NCBI GenBank assembly: GCA_002049455.2
Contig: KV919052.1
Span: 1 to 64,000, forward strand
Source of the DNA: Porphyra umbilicalis
Lineage: Eukaryota > Rhodophyta > Bangiophyceae > Bangiales > Bangiaceae
Direction: 5' to 3'
Length of the DNA stretch: 64,000 nt
In this document: piece after piece, positions 1 through 11,013 of the stretch
Layout: every line of letters starts with the position of its first letter
How positions within the stretch are numbered: position 1 is the first letter of the stretch
Translations under genes and position numbers: made by a program
The notes under the pieces: model-generated
What the model was told of the DNA's origin: nothing
Databases searched by the model: none
What the model saw: only the letters and a program-made list of their open reading frames with translations

Positions 1-1381
1 CTGTTCATCGCCAAAATGACCACGACCAGGCGTATCTTCGTCCTGAGCCTCTTCACCGACGCATGCACCACGACGACAGCCAACCGCACCCCCACCTTGA
101 CCACCGCGGCCGTCGTCGCGGCCAATACCAGACAGACCACGACTACCGAGTGTTCGTTCATCTTGACGTTCACTTCGAACACCGCCAACACTGCCGCTAC
201 CTCGTGAGTTTTCGTCTTAAGGTCCTCGACCGCCACCTACACGTTGGGTGGTACGGCCACCACGGTATGCAGCATCAGACCGAGCATGCCCACGACGTGC
301 ATGTCGATCACGAGCGCCCTTTTGCCCATCGTCAACAAGGTTCACACCAGGCAAGGCTACGTCTTGACGACCTTGACCACCGCGTGCATCACGACGCCGA
401 CCGCCCGCACCTCCATCATGACCACCACGGCCGTCGTCGAGGTCCGCATCATACCAACCACGACCACCACGTGCTTGCTCATCGTGACCTCTGCCCCGAC
501 TACCTCCAACAATGCCACCACCTGGCGGGTCTTCGTCTTGAGGACGTAGACCGCCGAGTTCTTCACAACGCCCGCCACCTGCATCTCCCGCGTGATTGAC
601 ACGGCCACGATCGTGGCCCAGGCGCCCAGGCGAGGCGGCGCCAGCACCAGTCCCTCACAGGACGACCGGGAGATGGCCAACATCAGACCTACGGCGACCA
701 CCGGGCGCGTGTCCACCTTGCCCGAAACCCCGCCCACCGCGGACGCATTTGGCACCACAAGCGTCGTGCTTTTGGTTTGCTTGAAAACCGCCTGCACCGC
801 GACTCGCACCACCGGCACCACATTCTGCACCAACATGGCCACCATCGCGGCCAGCGTCAGGTCGACCTCGATCACCGCGTCTTTCTTTTTCATCACCGCA
901 AATGTGCTCATCTCCAATACAGCCAACACCAGGAGAGTTTCCGTCTTAAGCATTTTGACCGCCGCATGCACCAGGACGACCACCATTCACACGTCCGCGT
1001 TGACCGCCGCTGCCGCCGTCGCGGCCATTGCCAGACAGACTACCTTGACCGCGTGATTTTTCATTTTAACGTCCACTCCGAACACCGCCAACACTGCCAC
1101 CACTTCGCGGGTTTTCGTCTTGAGGGCCTCGACCGCCACCTACACGTTAGCTGGTACGAATACCACTGTATTCAGCATGAGACCGACCATGACCACGAGT
1201 TGCATGTCCATCACGGGCGCCCTTTCGGCCATCGTCAACTTAACAAGCACCAGGCGGGGCTCCGTTTTGCCGACCTTAACCGCCGCGTGCATCACGACGC
1301 CCCCCACCCGCACCTTCATCATGTCCGCCACGGCCGCAATCGCGGCCTGCATCAGACCAACCACGACCACCACGTGCTTAC
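1..1381. repeat. 903-bp higher-order tandem repeat, first copy and start of second
   Basis: Position p matches p+903 through this segment. The recurrent motif cgtcttgagg and its variants occurs at 39, 213, 360, 534, 777 and 942, then again at 1116 and 1263. Subunit spacings are 174, 147, 174, 243 and 165 bp, which sum to 903 and are all multiples of three. That suggests the array grew as coding sequence. The array probably begins before the window, because base 1 already aligns with base 904. The second copy stops at about 1381 and resumes at about 2139. Confidence 0.85.
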
Positions 1382-1427
1382 TTTTCTTAAACAGGGACTT
1401 CCATGCATAATTGGCTCTCAGATATAA
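3..1427 (+). pseudogene. His/Arg/Asp-rich repeat protein frame (degenerate)
   Basis: Frame 3 on the plus strand stays open for about 470 codons with a single TGA at 597-599. It encodes His-, Arg- and Asp-rich repeats of 49-81 residues carrying a recurring LRLEDVDRRVHH-like core. The same TGA recurs at the cognate site of the next copy (about 2256), so it predates the duplication. A Val/Met/Ala-rich frame on the minus strand is also fairly open but carries several stops, one of them shared between copies. I recognise no family and no signal peptide or membrane segment. It may instead be an expanded repeat that never encoded a useful protein. Confidence 0.35.
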
Positions 1428-2138
1428 TGGATAGTTTTACTCGGATACACTCGTATTAAAAAATAACGAGCCCGATTTTTCATACTCTTATCTGAATGGT
1501 ACCGCCATTGAATGGCACCGAAGAGGATAAACGCAAGTCCAATTACTGAGCCTGCGTGGGATGCAGGCATCAAACTAACTCCGCAAACTTCACTTTCCAG
1601 AGGCGTCACAATGCTTCAAGACGGATAAAAAGACGCAGGTACATATTCGAAGAGCGCTGAACAGTAGTGAGCAAACTCAGGGCCGATCGTCGACAGTAAA
1701 CGGTCAAGACAGACGTCGCGCGCCGCCTCGCATGGAAGGCCCACAAGGATCGGAACGCGTATCAAGACAAAACACAAGCCACAATACCAAGACGGACACC
1801 GCAGCCGATGCCCCTTGCGTCACATTGATCTTGGCACGCGCACTGCTGGTCATGATCTGGCGTGCGCCGCGTGCACAACTTCCGGCTCGAAAAACCCGCA
1901 CTTTGAATTTTCTTGGTAACACGCCGTGAAAGTACGTCCTGTCGGAAAACGTTGTTCAATACTCTGATACGTTCTGGACAGAATCCGTATTCTTATTAAT
2001 ATACTTCTTGTATCGGCTGCGAATATATATATCTTGTTCGTATTCAAGACGTTGCGGCAAAACGTCTGATCTGATTCAAGACAAGCTTGTGTGGAGTATA
2101 TCCGAGTGGTCACACGTTCGGGAGATTCATGAGCCCCT
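1382..2138. other. ~756-bp unrelated segment interrupting the 903-bp repeat
   Basis: This segment is AT-richer than its flanks and unrelated to the repeat. The repeat breaks at about 1381 and resumes at about 2139, and the offset between cognate positions rises from 903 to 1659, so 756 bp were gained. I see no terminal inverted repeat, no clear target-site duplication and no GT...AG boundaries. It contains no convincing gene. It is probably an inserted non-autonomous element or filler DNA. Confidence 0.6.
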
Positions 2139-2640
2139 GATTGTGACCTGCGCTTTGACCACCTCAAACGATACCACGACCTGGCGGGTCTTCGTCTTGA
2201 GGACGTAGACCGCCGAGTTCACCACAACGCCCGCCACCTGCATCTCCCGCGTGACTGACACGGCCACGGTCGTGGCCCAGGCGCCCAGGCGAGGCGGCGC
2301 CAGCACCAGTCCCTCACAGGACGACCGGGAGATGGCCAACATCAGACCTACGGCGATCACCGGGCGCGTGTCCACCTTGACCTAAACCCCGCCCACCGCG
2401 GACGCATATGGCACCACAAGCGTCGTGCTTTTGGTTTGCTTGAAAAGCGCGTGCACCGCGCTTCGCAGCACCAACACCACACCCTGGACCGACCCGGCAA
2501 CCACCGCGGTCAGCGTCGGACCGACGTCGACCACCACGTCTTTGATTTTTATGACCGGCACTCTGCTCATCGCCGATACGGCAAGCACCAGACGTGTTTT
2601 TGTGTGTAGCACCTGAACCGCCGCGTGCACCATGCCGCTT
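2139..2640. repeat. 903-bp higher-order repeat, remainder of copy 2 and start of copy 3
   Basis: The segment aligns with 480-981 at a constant offset of 1659 bp and is nearly identical over 500-820 versus 2159-2479. The His/Arg-rich plus-strand frame continues in register, with the shared TGA and one extra TAG near 2608. Similarity fades after about 2640. The stretch 2641-2871 holds nothing I can identify. Confidence 0.85.
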
Positions 2641-2871
2641 ACCACCTGTGTCGTTTGTGCGACCGCTAGGTGCTCCCCCGGCACTGCCGCCACTCAAACA
2701 GATATGACCATGGCTTTCAGAGCTGCTGGATTGTCCGCTGGTCTCTGCAGCACGCGCAAATATTGGTCCTCGGTCGTCATTGTCTTTGATGTCATCGCCA
2801 TCGCTCATTTGCCGATCGCTGAGAGTGCTCCTTCGACCAACGGCACTGCTGCCGGCATCCGCACCAGATCG

Positions 2872-4150
2872 CCGGCAGCCGCGCGGACCGCATCTCCGCC
2901 GCATCTCACTGCACTTTGGCTGCAGTTTGTAGACCATCGCATATTCGGAAGCTTCGCACGACAGGCCTACAGATGGCGTCATTTACGAGTCCAGGTGCAT
3001 GGATTCTTTGCAAAGCAATGTAATCCGTGTGACCGGCTGCGGCGGAGGGACGTATAACTTGCTGGATTTTCTTCCAACTTCATTCAAGTCTTAACGGCTC
3101 GCTGAGTCTTGTTCTGCAATCCGCCGGTTATCCTGTCACGCATGGAGCATATCGCCACTCACTGTCACTCGCATAACGCTGACGCTGCTCGACTTGCGCT
3201 GCCTTCCAGGCATGCCACATGATCGTCTCTCATCAGCGGCCTGCGGTGTCTCGCACTCGTGTGAGGTGGTCAGACCCATGGTCGCAGACACCAGCCGCAC
3301 CGCCCTGACACTGTCGTGTCCGGGCACAGAGACGTGACTGCTTTGACACTGCGGTTCTGGAGCTCCGGGCCAGTCGGGGCAGTGCGTCAGCGAATTCGCG
3401 TTGATCAACCCGGTTTGAAAGTGCACCCGCACTGCATCTCCGTTCATGTCAACCGTAGCACATGTGTGTGCCTCCTACGTATCTTCAGACCAAATCACGC
3501 GCCACAGGCGCCGGCGTCATCAACCCAGCGCGAACACAGAAAGTGGGCCATCACAGTCAACCAAGAGTAGGAGGGGACGAGAATACAGCTCAGAGGAGGC
3601 GTCAGCTCGTGCGTACATAAGAAACGCCACGTGACGGCCCCCCAACCCCCCGCACACGCCCCCACCCCTCCCCCCCCCCCACCCTATCTTGCGCTCACAC
3701 CCGCGTGCTGCCGCCACCGCGGTTACCACCCGTTTCAGGTGAGCTGGGGCGCCGAGTGCGGCCTCTCTCCGGCCTCCTCCCCTACCTTCACCAAAACCCG
3801 TGGCAGGCCGTGGCCTGATGCCCCCCAATTCCTAATCATCAAACACACACCCACACCTGCGGGCGGCTTCTTGCCGCCCTCTTTCTCATCCACGCTCAAA
3901 CCCGCGGGCTGCGCTGGCACCCCAGTGAAATCAACGCCCCCCGCGCCCGCCTCCCCTCCAATTCACGCGCACATACGCTTCGCAGCCGCCACCTCCGTGT
4001 CCAAACCCCATGGGTGTGCGACAGCGCCGAGGGAGGCATCTCCGCGCCCCGCCTCCCCCACCCCCAGGACCAAACGCGCGGCTCCCCGACCATCGCCGTG
4101 GCTTCAAGCCCCCGTCGCCTCCCCCAACAGACTGAGTCAGGCCCAATAGG
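2872..4150 (-). repeat. Long inverted repeat, left copy
   Basis: Read as reverse complement, this segment matches 24310-25568 over its whole length with moderate divergence. Anchors include the shared LSCEA...QPKCSEMR reading at one end (about 2880-2980 versus 25450-25555), the region around the GCCGGTTATCC motif (3125 versus 25300), and a C-rich stretch reading TPAGG.LPPSF at 3840-3900 versus 24540-24600. It encodes no recognisable protein; the Pro-rich open frames come from C-rich composition. It is either a dispersed non-autonomous element or one terminal inverted repeat of a larger unit. Confidence 0.8.
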
Positions 4151-4159
4151 GAGAGTGAA

Positions 4160-4345
4160 CGCCGTGCTGCCAACCGGCGGCGGCGGCGGCGGCGGCAGCG
4201 GCCGCCGCCCGCCCAATCGCCAGCGGCGGCGTCTGCAGCAGCGGCGGCCGCAGCGGTGGTGGCAGAAGCATCCTCGGCAGCGGAGGGAGCATCGGCGGCG
4301 GCAGCGGCGGCTATGGCCGCCGCGCGCCCAAACGGCGGCAGAGGG
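4160..4345. repeat. GGC/GCC trinucleotide-rich tract
   Basis: An imperfect (GGC)n tract with CAG, GTG and GAG interruptions. Long Ala-, Gly- and Arg-rich open frames occur on both strands because of composition, so none is called as a gene. It directly abuts the inner end of the left inverted repeat. The right copy also has GGC-rich DNA on its inner side. Confidence 0.8.
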
Positions 4346-4909
4346 GCACGCCCCGCCCCCCCCTTCCTACTGGCGGGCGGAAGCCGCTGCCCGTGTTGGA
4401 CTGAAATGCTTGTGGCCGACTCCACTGGCGGTTCGCGGATGGATGTTGCTCGGTGACCCCTATGGTACCGCAGATCGTACACTTGCGATACCTGATCAGG
4501 TTGCACACATATGTGTTGGGCCATAGTCGGGTGTTACCCTTGTCATGATTCGGTTTGAGCTTCGCTGTGCTCTAGTGGCTTTTTATTTGGTCAGTGATTC
4601 GATTTGGTGCGAGGGCGTGGGCGTCGGTGTGGGCGCGAGAGGGGAAAGCACGTTCGCACACACACACACAAGCTCAAGCCACTCAACAACTTCACCAAGG
4701 TCCCCCAACCCCTATTCCCGCTGCGTTTCAACAAGGCCGCTCTTGAAAAATGCCCTTCTTGCCACGAGGAAAGGTGCATGACAGAGGGGCACTCTTGTCG
4801 CCATCGTCGTTTCCATTGGTAGCAAGATAAGCGTCCTCACCGTTATCGTTGATGCCGAAATATAGTCGATTTAAGTCAGCAGCCTTGTGCTGTGAAGCGC
4901 CCGGCGTTG
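4346..4909. other. No gene identified
   Basis: Mixed-composition sequence with a short (CA)n tract near 4655-4671. Short open frames on either strand have no recognisable domain. The minus-strand SANT-like frame upstream stops at 4909, and its frame-shifted continuation may run to about 4730. Confidence 0.5.
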
Positions 4910-5590
4910 TCAGGCTGCGGTGCGCCGCCGTACCTGCCAAAGACACGACCATCGCCCCACCGCGAAGCGGTCAATCTCCTCCATGATGCACCACTTGCTC
5001 AGTGGAGGGCGCGGAAGCTTGTCGGACACAGACGGGTTGACCCCGTCATAAGGGATGAGGCCGTTCTTCTTGGCCTTAGCCGCGCGAATGAGCTGCTTCG
5101 GCGTTAAGTGCCCGTCATCTTGAGCCTTAGTACCGCCCAAATGGCACGCCTTGAAGCGATTGACGCCGGGGAAGATGCCAAACCTCAGATACTGCATGAT
5201 GCCCGGTGTTGAGCGTGCGCACCGCCACTGGACCTGGTTCATGTCTTCTGGAAGACGGTGGCGGAAGCGGTTCGACACGTCATTGTCAAAACGCTCCAGG
5301 TTCTGGTCCATACCCACCTTCGAATTCAAAGTCGCCCATGTGTAGACGCAGGCGAGCACGTTACGCTCGGCCTCGATCCATACAACACCGCACGTTCCGC
5401 GGCAGCAGCCGCCGATATTGGCACGAAGGTGAGCCTGCAGCTGTCGCTTCTTCAAGAGGCCGCGAGATGCGGCGGCCTCGGCACGGAGCCGTGTCACTTC
5501 CGAACACAGCTGCCCCTCTTCATTCCCGAGCAACGACCCCGCCAGTCGCCAGGCAGCAGGCCCGGAAAGCTCGCCGTCGCCCTCTGTCGT
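4910..5590 (-). pseudogene. SANT/Myb-like DNA-binding protein fragment
   Basis: The open minus-strand frame runs from just after a TAG near 5597 to a TGA at 4907-4909, about 225 codons, without a clear ATG. A coiled-coil-like segment rich in Glu, Ala and Leu is followed by a block with regularly spaced aromatics (VWIEAERNVLACVYTWATL, then RFDNDVSNRF, QWRCARS and NRFKACHL). That layout recalls the SANT/trihelix-like domains of NAM-associated and Harbinger-linked DNA-binding proteins. A Lys/Arg-rich tail follows. A possible acceptor (CTAGCAG) lies at the upstream end, so a 5' exon may be missing. The assignment rests on spacing and composition only. Confidence 0.4.
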
Positions 5591-5733
5591 TGTCTGCTAG
5601 TCTCGCCCCGGTTGTGTTGTCACTTCAGCCGCCCATTTTGGTGACTCGGGCCGTGCGGGGGGCGCCACATCCGGTGCGATCTCATAAGTCGGCGTCGGTT
5701 CTGCAACAGTATCCAGCGGTCCATCGGTGCGGG

Positions 5734-5973
5734 TTAAGTCGCCCATGTGCTGGCCGTCCGCGTCGGCGAAGTGTTGGCCAGACGTTCAAAAAGAAGAAGT
5801 AGATTGCAATCGCCCTTGTACTCGAGGTTTGTTGAAGACGTCGACACGAGCAGCGCGGCCACAGTCAGAGGGGCCGTCGCGAAAAGGTCGGCCAAGGCCG
5901 GTACTGGACCCGAAGGAGAGGCAGTAGGCCCAACGCCTTGGGCTCCCTGTTGAGCTCTGCTTGGGACTTCCAT
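5734..5973 (-). CDS. Hypothetical open frame overlapping the LTR edge
   Basis: A 79-codon minus-strand frame with an ATG whose first codons read through the 5' edge of the LTR at 5948. It is Ala/Thr/Ser-rich with no recognised domain. Because it crosses the element boundary it may be chance, or the fragment of a host or mobile gene cut by the LTR insertion. Confidence 0.15.
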   Translation of the reverse strand: MEVPSRAQQGAQGVGPTASPSGPVPALADLFATAPLTVAALLVSTSSTNLEYKGDCNLLLLFERLANTSPTRTASTWAT

Positions 5974-6355
5974 TGGAGCTATACGTACACGCGGGCTCTT
6001 GGTGACTCAAGCTCGTGTACTTAATGGCATTCCACTTTGTATGACTTGTATTTGTACATGCCTGATTTGTGTATCTCTTGGTGAGCTCCCCTCTTCTTTT
6101 GGTGAGCTCGGGGAGATGAGGCGTGGCAGGGTGAGTGAAGTGTGCGGCCGTGGGCGGCTTCGCACAGGGAAGGCGCATGCTCCGCTCTGGGAGGTGCGCC
6201 CCAGGCCCTGCACAGGCGGAGAGTGGAAGTGCCTAGAGAAGCAGTGAGAGAGGGTCTTCCCTGCAACTGGCAGAGGCGTCGCCTGGCGTATTTCATGCTG
6301 TCTTAGTGGGCTCAAGACCGCCATCCAAGTAAGCTAACGCATCCACCTATCTACC
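5948..6355 (+). repeat. LTR of the Copia-type element (5' copy)
   Basis: It begins with TGTTGAGCTCTGC and matches 26505-26910 in the same orientation throughout, including the TGCACAGGCGGAGAGTGG block and the AAGACCGCCATCCAAGT block near its end. A TG start and its place directly upstream of a Copia gag frame support a 5' LTR. The 3' boundary near CTACCA at 6351-6356 is approximate, and I cannot name a primer-binding site. No polypurine tract precedes this copy, as expected for a 5' LTR. Confidence 0.7.
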
Positions 6356-6380
6356 ACCCGATTTAAGGTTTTCGGGCCCA

Positions 6381-7247
6381 TCTGTCGCTGACCGTCATCT
6401 TCGTATTTCCTGCGAAAGCTGGACGGACGACGTTGCTCGTGTTGCGGTGCGTTCCGGCGTCGCGCAGGCGGACACCGGCGTCGACGTCGTCAGTGCGGTG
6501 CTTGGTCGCGCCGCTTACGTCAACATGTCGGACTACGGCCACTTCGGCGGCCCCCAATTCGAGCAGCTGTTCGACGATTCCATGGTGCGTGCGGCGTTCC
6601 AGGGTGTGCAGCTCGAGAATTCGAAGCTGTGGACGGCCGTCGTGACGGACCGCCCTACTTCTGGTTCGGACGACAAGAAGTCCGACCCGGTGGTCGAAGC
6701 GTGGGACGCCATGGACGAGGCGGCGCTGGCGACCATCCAAATGTCCGTCAAGCCCGTGCATCTGAACACGGTTCCGCCGTTTGACACGGCCAAGGAGGCG
6801 TGAGACGCGCTCAAGGTCATGTTCGAGGCACGTGACGACGCGCAGCTACTGCGGCTCATGGACGAGCGGTGCAGCCCGAAGAGGGGCGAGAACGAAAATA
6901 TCATCACGTTTGCGTCGCGTGCCAAGATGATCTGGGACGAGCTCGTCATGCTCGGCAACCCGGCGCACGACAACACGCTCGCCCTGCGTATCTTTTCGGG
7001 GCTCCCGTCAAAGCACAGGATGCTCAGGACGGTCTTGGAGAACAAGGACACCCAGCTCGCCATGTCGGACGTGACGACTAAGCTGCTGCAAGTGGAGAAC
7101 CGGAGCATTACCGTCGCCTCGTCCATGCCGTCTGGCAGTGTCAAGTCACAAGCTTTTGCGGCAGCGGCGCACAAGAAGTCGTTTGACAAAAAGTTGGTCG
7201 TGCAATTCTACTGCAACAAGAAAGGGCACATGCAGCGCGACTGCTAA
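6381..7247 (+). pseudogene. Copia Gag
   Basis: Frame 0 reads through a Gag of the UBN2/Retrotran_gag_2 type, with blocks such as KVMFEARDDAQLLRLMDE, RAKMIWDELVML and LPSKHRMLRTVLE. A zinc knuckle follows at about 7200-7245: CNKKGHMQRDC keeps the C-x4-H-x4-C half, but the first Cys of C-x2-C is absent. TGA at 6801 replaces the Trp of the usual AKEAWDALK motif, and TAA at 7245 falls where CWKKK is expected. A likely start is the ATG at 6525 (MSDYGHFGG), although the frame is open further upstream. Confidence 0.8.
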
Positions 7248-7407
7248 AAGAAGAAGGCGGATGAGACCAGGGGCAATGGCAAGCCCGGTGGTGGTGGTCG
7301 TGTCGGCGACCACGGCGGCGGGCCCCACGCGGGTGCCGCTCTGGCCTACACTGCTTTCACCGGCCATGCCGGGAGCAGCAAGGCTCACGGGAGCACACGC
7401 GCGTGAT

Positions 7408-9152
7408 CAACCTGGGTGCTCGACTCTGGCGCAAACAACCACATGGCCGCCGAGGATATTGGCTTCGCAATCCGGACGGCGGGAAGCGGGGCCGAGGTCA
7501 CTTTGGCCAACGGCGACAAGGTGCTCATCAAGGGGCACAGCCACGTCTCAATGGACGCGGGCAAAGAAAACTCCAAGACGCGCATAGTACTCGGGGAGGC
7601 TTTGCTCGTTCTGGACCTGACTAGCAACCTGCAGTCGGTTCGAGCGGTCGACCATTCTCGAGGTGCAGTGGTGTTCGACAACAATGCCTGCTACATCCTT
7701 TGCGACTGCGGTGCTGTTCGCTGGAGCGGAGTGCTCGACAAGGCGTCGGTGGTCGGCAAGGTGAGCGACCTGGAGCAGTATGTGTTCAAGGTCGCGCCGG
7801 TAGCTGCGAAGGAGGAGCTGTGGCACCGTCGTTCCAATCACTTTGGGTGGGAGAACCTCAAGCGTGCGGCCAAAATGATCGACGGCATGCCGTTGTCAGT
7901 GGCAGACGCCGAGCGCGTCATTGGTACTATGTGTGTGCCGTGTGTGGACGGCGAGATGATTCAGTCGCCGAGCCCCCGCTCGTCGACAGCGACGAACAAG
8001 TGCGACCTGGTGCACAACGACATTGGTGGCCCATTCACTGAGTCGTGGGGTCGGTTCATCTACGTAATGAGGGAGCTGGAGGACTCCACGGGGTTCATCA
8101 TGACAACGCCTATCAAGACGAGAGGGATGGCACCGCATGTACTCAAGACGCGTAACAAGCATCTGGAGACGCTGAAGGGTGTCAAAGTCAAGCGCTGTCG
8201 TCACGAAGGTGCCAAGGAATACGTCACCAACGACCTCAAGGCATGGTACGAGGACAAGGGCATCACGTCGGAGATGACAGCGCCGTACAAGTGTCAGCAG
8301 AACAGCAAAGCGGAGCGCGTTAACCGCACGTTGATGGAGCGCGCGCGTGCTCCTCTGCTTGATGCCGGAGCGGAGGAAGTCCTGCGAGCTGATGCGTTGG
8401 CCTCTGTCTTCCATGTGCTCAACCGGTCCCCCGAGGTGGGGCTTGATGTGACACCGCTGAAGGCCCTGACGGGGTGACGTCCTAACGACGCGTGATTCCG
8501 CGTTTGGGGAAGCCGGGCGTGGGCGCTCAAACGTAAGAAGCAGCAACGCAAGCTGCATATAAGGACCGACGTCGGTCGCTTTGTCGGCTACACGGTCGGT
8601 GGCAAGGCCTACCGCATACTCGAGGATGAGACGAACTAAGTCTTTGAGCGTCGAGACGAGCTGATGGAGGAGACCCCGACTCAGGTCGACGAGTCGGAAC
8701 TTTGGTCAAGCGCTGGTCCCCGGCTGACGGCGGGCAACGACGGCGGCAAGGATGACGCCACAAGAGGAGAAATTTACATGCTCGACACTGAACGCGGGCG
8801 AGAGGACGAGTACGCCCCCGACGGCAACTCTGACAGCGACGAAGAAGTGGTGTCTCCCTCTCTTGCTGAAGATAGCAAGGTGGACGTCGAAGATTGCCCC
8901 GATGGCTCCACACCGGCAGGCGGTCAAGGACCTGCTACCTGTAGCGGCTCCGCACCTGGGCCTCATCGCTCAAATTGAAATCCAGCTCCCAAGGTAGCAT
9001 GGTGTGAAGAAAAAACCAAGGCGTACTTTGCAGGCGGTACCAAGAGGGCTGCTCAGTCGGGCAGCGACCTACACAAGCCTCCGGCAAACGAGAAGGAGGC
9101 GCGTGCTCGTTCTGACCGGCCACGTTGGAAGCAGGCTATCAAAAAGGGGTGG
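7408..9152 (+). pseudogene. Copia protease and integrase
   Basis: The same frame continues into the aspartic protease (VLDSGANNHM at about 7420), then the pre-integrase zinc-binding block (LWHRRSNHFGW) and the integrase core. The first catalytic Asp is in LVHNDIGGPF. The second expected Asp, in the usual RTDGGTEY context, is replaced by RHEGAKEY. The Glu in QQNSKAERVNRTLMERAR is present. TGA codons at 8475, 8492 and 8976 and TAA at about 8638 interrupt the frame. A Glu/Asp-rich linker (8664-8978) leads towards RT. A one-base deletion near 9150 shifts the frame. Confidence 0.8.
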
Positions 9153-9883
9153 CAGCACACAAGAAGCTTGAGACCTTGTCTAAGGTTGAGGTGGACAACA
9201 AGAAGCACGAGATTATCAAGACGCGTTTTGTGTTTGCCATCAAGCACGACGCAGAGGGAAAGATGAAGCGGTACAAGGCCCGCCTTGTGGCCCAAGGCTT
9301 CAACCAACTGCCGGAGCGGGACTTCGACGAGACGTGGGAACCGGTGCCCATCGCGGCTGCCACACGGGCCCTCTCTGCTGTGGCTGCAGCCACGGGCTGA
9401 GAGGTTCATCATGTCGACAATAAGACAGCCTTCTTCAATGCCAAGATGGACAAAGAGATGTACATCAAAATCCCCGACGGCACCGAGCTGGAGGGCGTAA
9501 AAGAGATGTGTCGGCATAAGCTGGCGCTCAGCGAAACAAAGCGGGCTGGGCGGCTGTGAGGTATCAAGCTCGACAAGGAGCACAGTGAGACCGGTGGTGT
9601 GCGAACCAAGGTAGACCCTTGCCTCTACAAGTGATGCCACCTCGGGCACGGGCGCGTCTTGATCCTCGTGTACGTCGACGACCTCATCGTGGCGGGCAAG
9701 AAGCTGGATAGAGTTGCTGCCGTCAAACGATCCGTGTCGGCAAAGTTCGAAGAACGTGACATGGGGGAGGTCGACGACTTCTGCGGCATGAAGGTCATGC
9801 GTGACCGTGAGTCAAAGACGCTCACTCTGAGCAACATGGGGCACACAACGACGCTGCTGGAGGCGCTTGGGATGGAGACTTGA
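9125..9883 (+). pseudogene. Copia reverse transcriptase
   Basis: In frame 2 the RT domain shows KTRFVFAIKHDAEGKMKRYKA, RLVAQGFNQ and the first catalytic Asp in VHHVDNKTAFFNAKMD. The YVDD box appears in LVYVDDLIVAGKKL at about 9668. Three TGA codons (9398, 9557, 9632) occupy positions that are normally Trp in GWEVHHVD, GRLWGIKLD and LYKWCH. The frame ends at a TGA at 9881. Confidence 0.85.
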
Positions 9884-10090
9884 AGCCACCGGGCGTACCA
9901 AACACGTGGACGTCGCGAACCACGTGGTACATGAATACGTGACGCGCGGGCTGGTGACGTTCTACTTCGTCTCTTGCGTTGACATTCCGGCAGACATGCT
10001 GACGAAGCCTTTGCCGTCCCCGGCGTTCATCTTCTTTCGGCGCGTCATGGGTGTTGGTGCCGATCTGGGCAACGCCGGGCTTGGCGCTAC
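9884..10090 (+). pseudogene. C-terminal remnant of Copia RNase H
   Basis: After the RT frame the sequence jumps to RTKHVDVANHVVHEYV and VDIPADMLTKPLPSPAF, the conserved C-terminal end of Copia RNase H. Roughly the remaining connection and RNase H core is missing, so an internal deletion joins the two. No polypurine tract or LTR follows. Confidence 0.75.
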
Positions 10091-11013
10091 GCCGGCCCCA
10101 CGTCCAGCTTCCACATCATCGGCAGCCGTGCCCACCTGCATCTGGATGTCATTTTGTGCATCGCACCGCATCTGGAGCGCTGTACATGACATCGGGACGT
10201 CTCTTGACGTGCTCCAAGAAATACTTGTTTGCATCTTGTCGTCATTTTCTAGTCCATATACGTCATTTCTCTGCTGCAATGTCCTCGGACGCGACCGGTC
10301 GATTCTAAAACTGAGAGCGTGAGGACTTGACCGCCAACCTGACCCTAGGGCAGTCCATAATGATACCAAAGGCAGGCAAATGCGTGCAACCAACCGGCCA
10401 TCCGCAACAACTGTGTCGGCTGGAGTTCTCTGATCCGGTTAGGACATCATTTCAAATGCATCTCAAGCGTTAGGGTGGGTCCTCAATCCACCCCAGTGCG
10501 TCCAGTGGCCCAAGTGAGCGTCACCTTGCCAGTAAACAAACACGAGGAACGTTTTTTGACCACGTGCTGGGGGACTACAGGAAGTAAACCGAGTCCGTGC
10601 AGGACTGATTGCAGATGATTCGTTGGACCTGTGGTCTAACAATCGCTAATCACGCAGCTGTGCCTCCTCGACGCCACCAGAGAGACCCACTGCGAGGACG
10701 GGCGTCTCTAATGCGACCGCGATTCTGGGTTGAACAGCTCTCACGGCCAAGACACTCCCGAATGACTTAGCCTGTGCGCGAGTCTCAAGAAAAGGGCCTT
10801 TGAGGCCGTTTGAGAGCATCTCTATCACACGCTTGGCAGTGATTCAGGTCTTTGGGGTGGCGAGGACCCAACGAGCTTCCACTCGTGAAAGAGGTGTGAC
10901 GAATGAGATGTCATCCAATGTCAGCAAATGTAGCAGATTGTCAGCAGAATCATCCAGATGCTCAAAGAGGTTTATGCTTACATCATCACGTACTTTCGAC
11001 CCGCGCCCTCTCC
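10091..11013. other. No gene identified
   Basis: The sequence between the Copia tail and the transposase stop codon is unremarkable. Short open frames exist on both strands without recognisable domains. I see no LTR, TIR or simple repeat. Confidence 0.5.

Larger units (their letters stand above)
5948..10090 (+). mobile_element. Degenerate Ty1/Copia retrotransposon, lacking 3' LTR and RNase H core
   Basis: The order is LTR, Gag, protease, integrase, reverse transcriptase, RNase H tail, which is the Copia order (integrase before RT). The polyprotein frame is broken by TGA and TAA codons, by a one-base frameshift near 9150, and by a deletion at about 9884 that removes most of RNase H. No second LTR follows the internal region. 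The related LTR at 26505 lies 16 kb away beside other repeats. This copy cannot move on its own. Confidence 0.85.
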
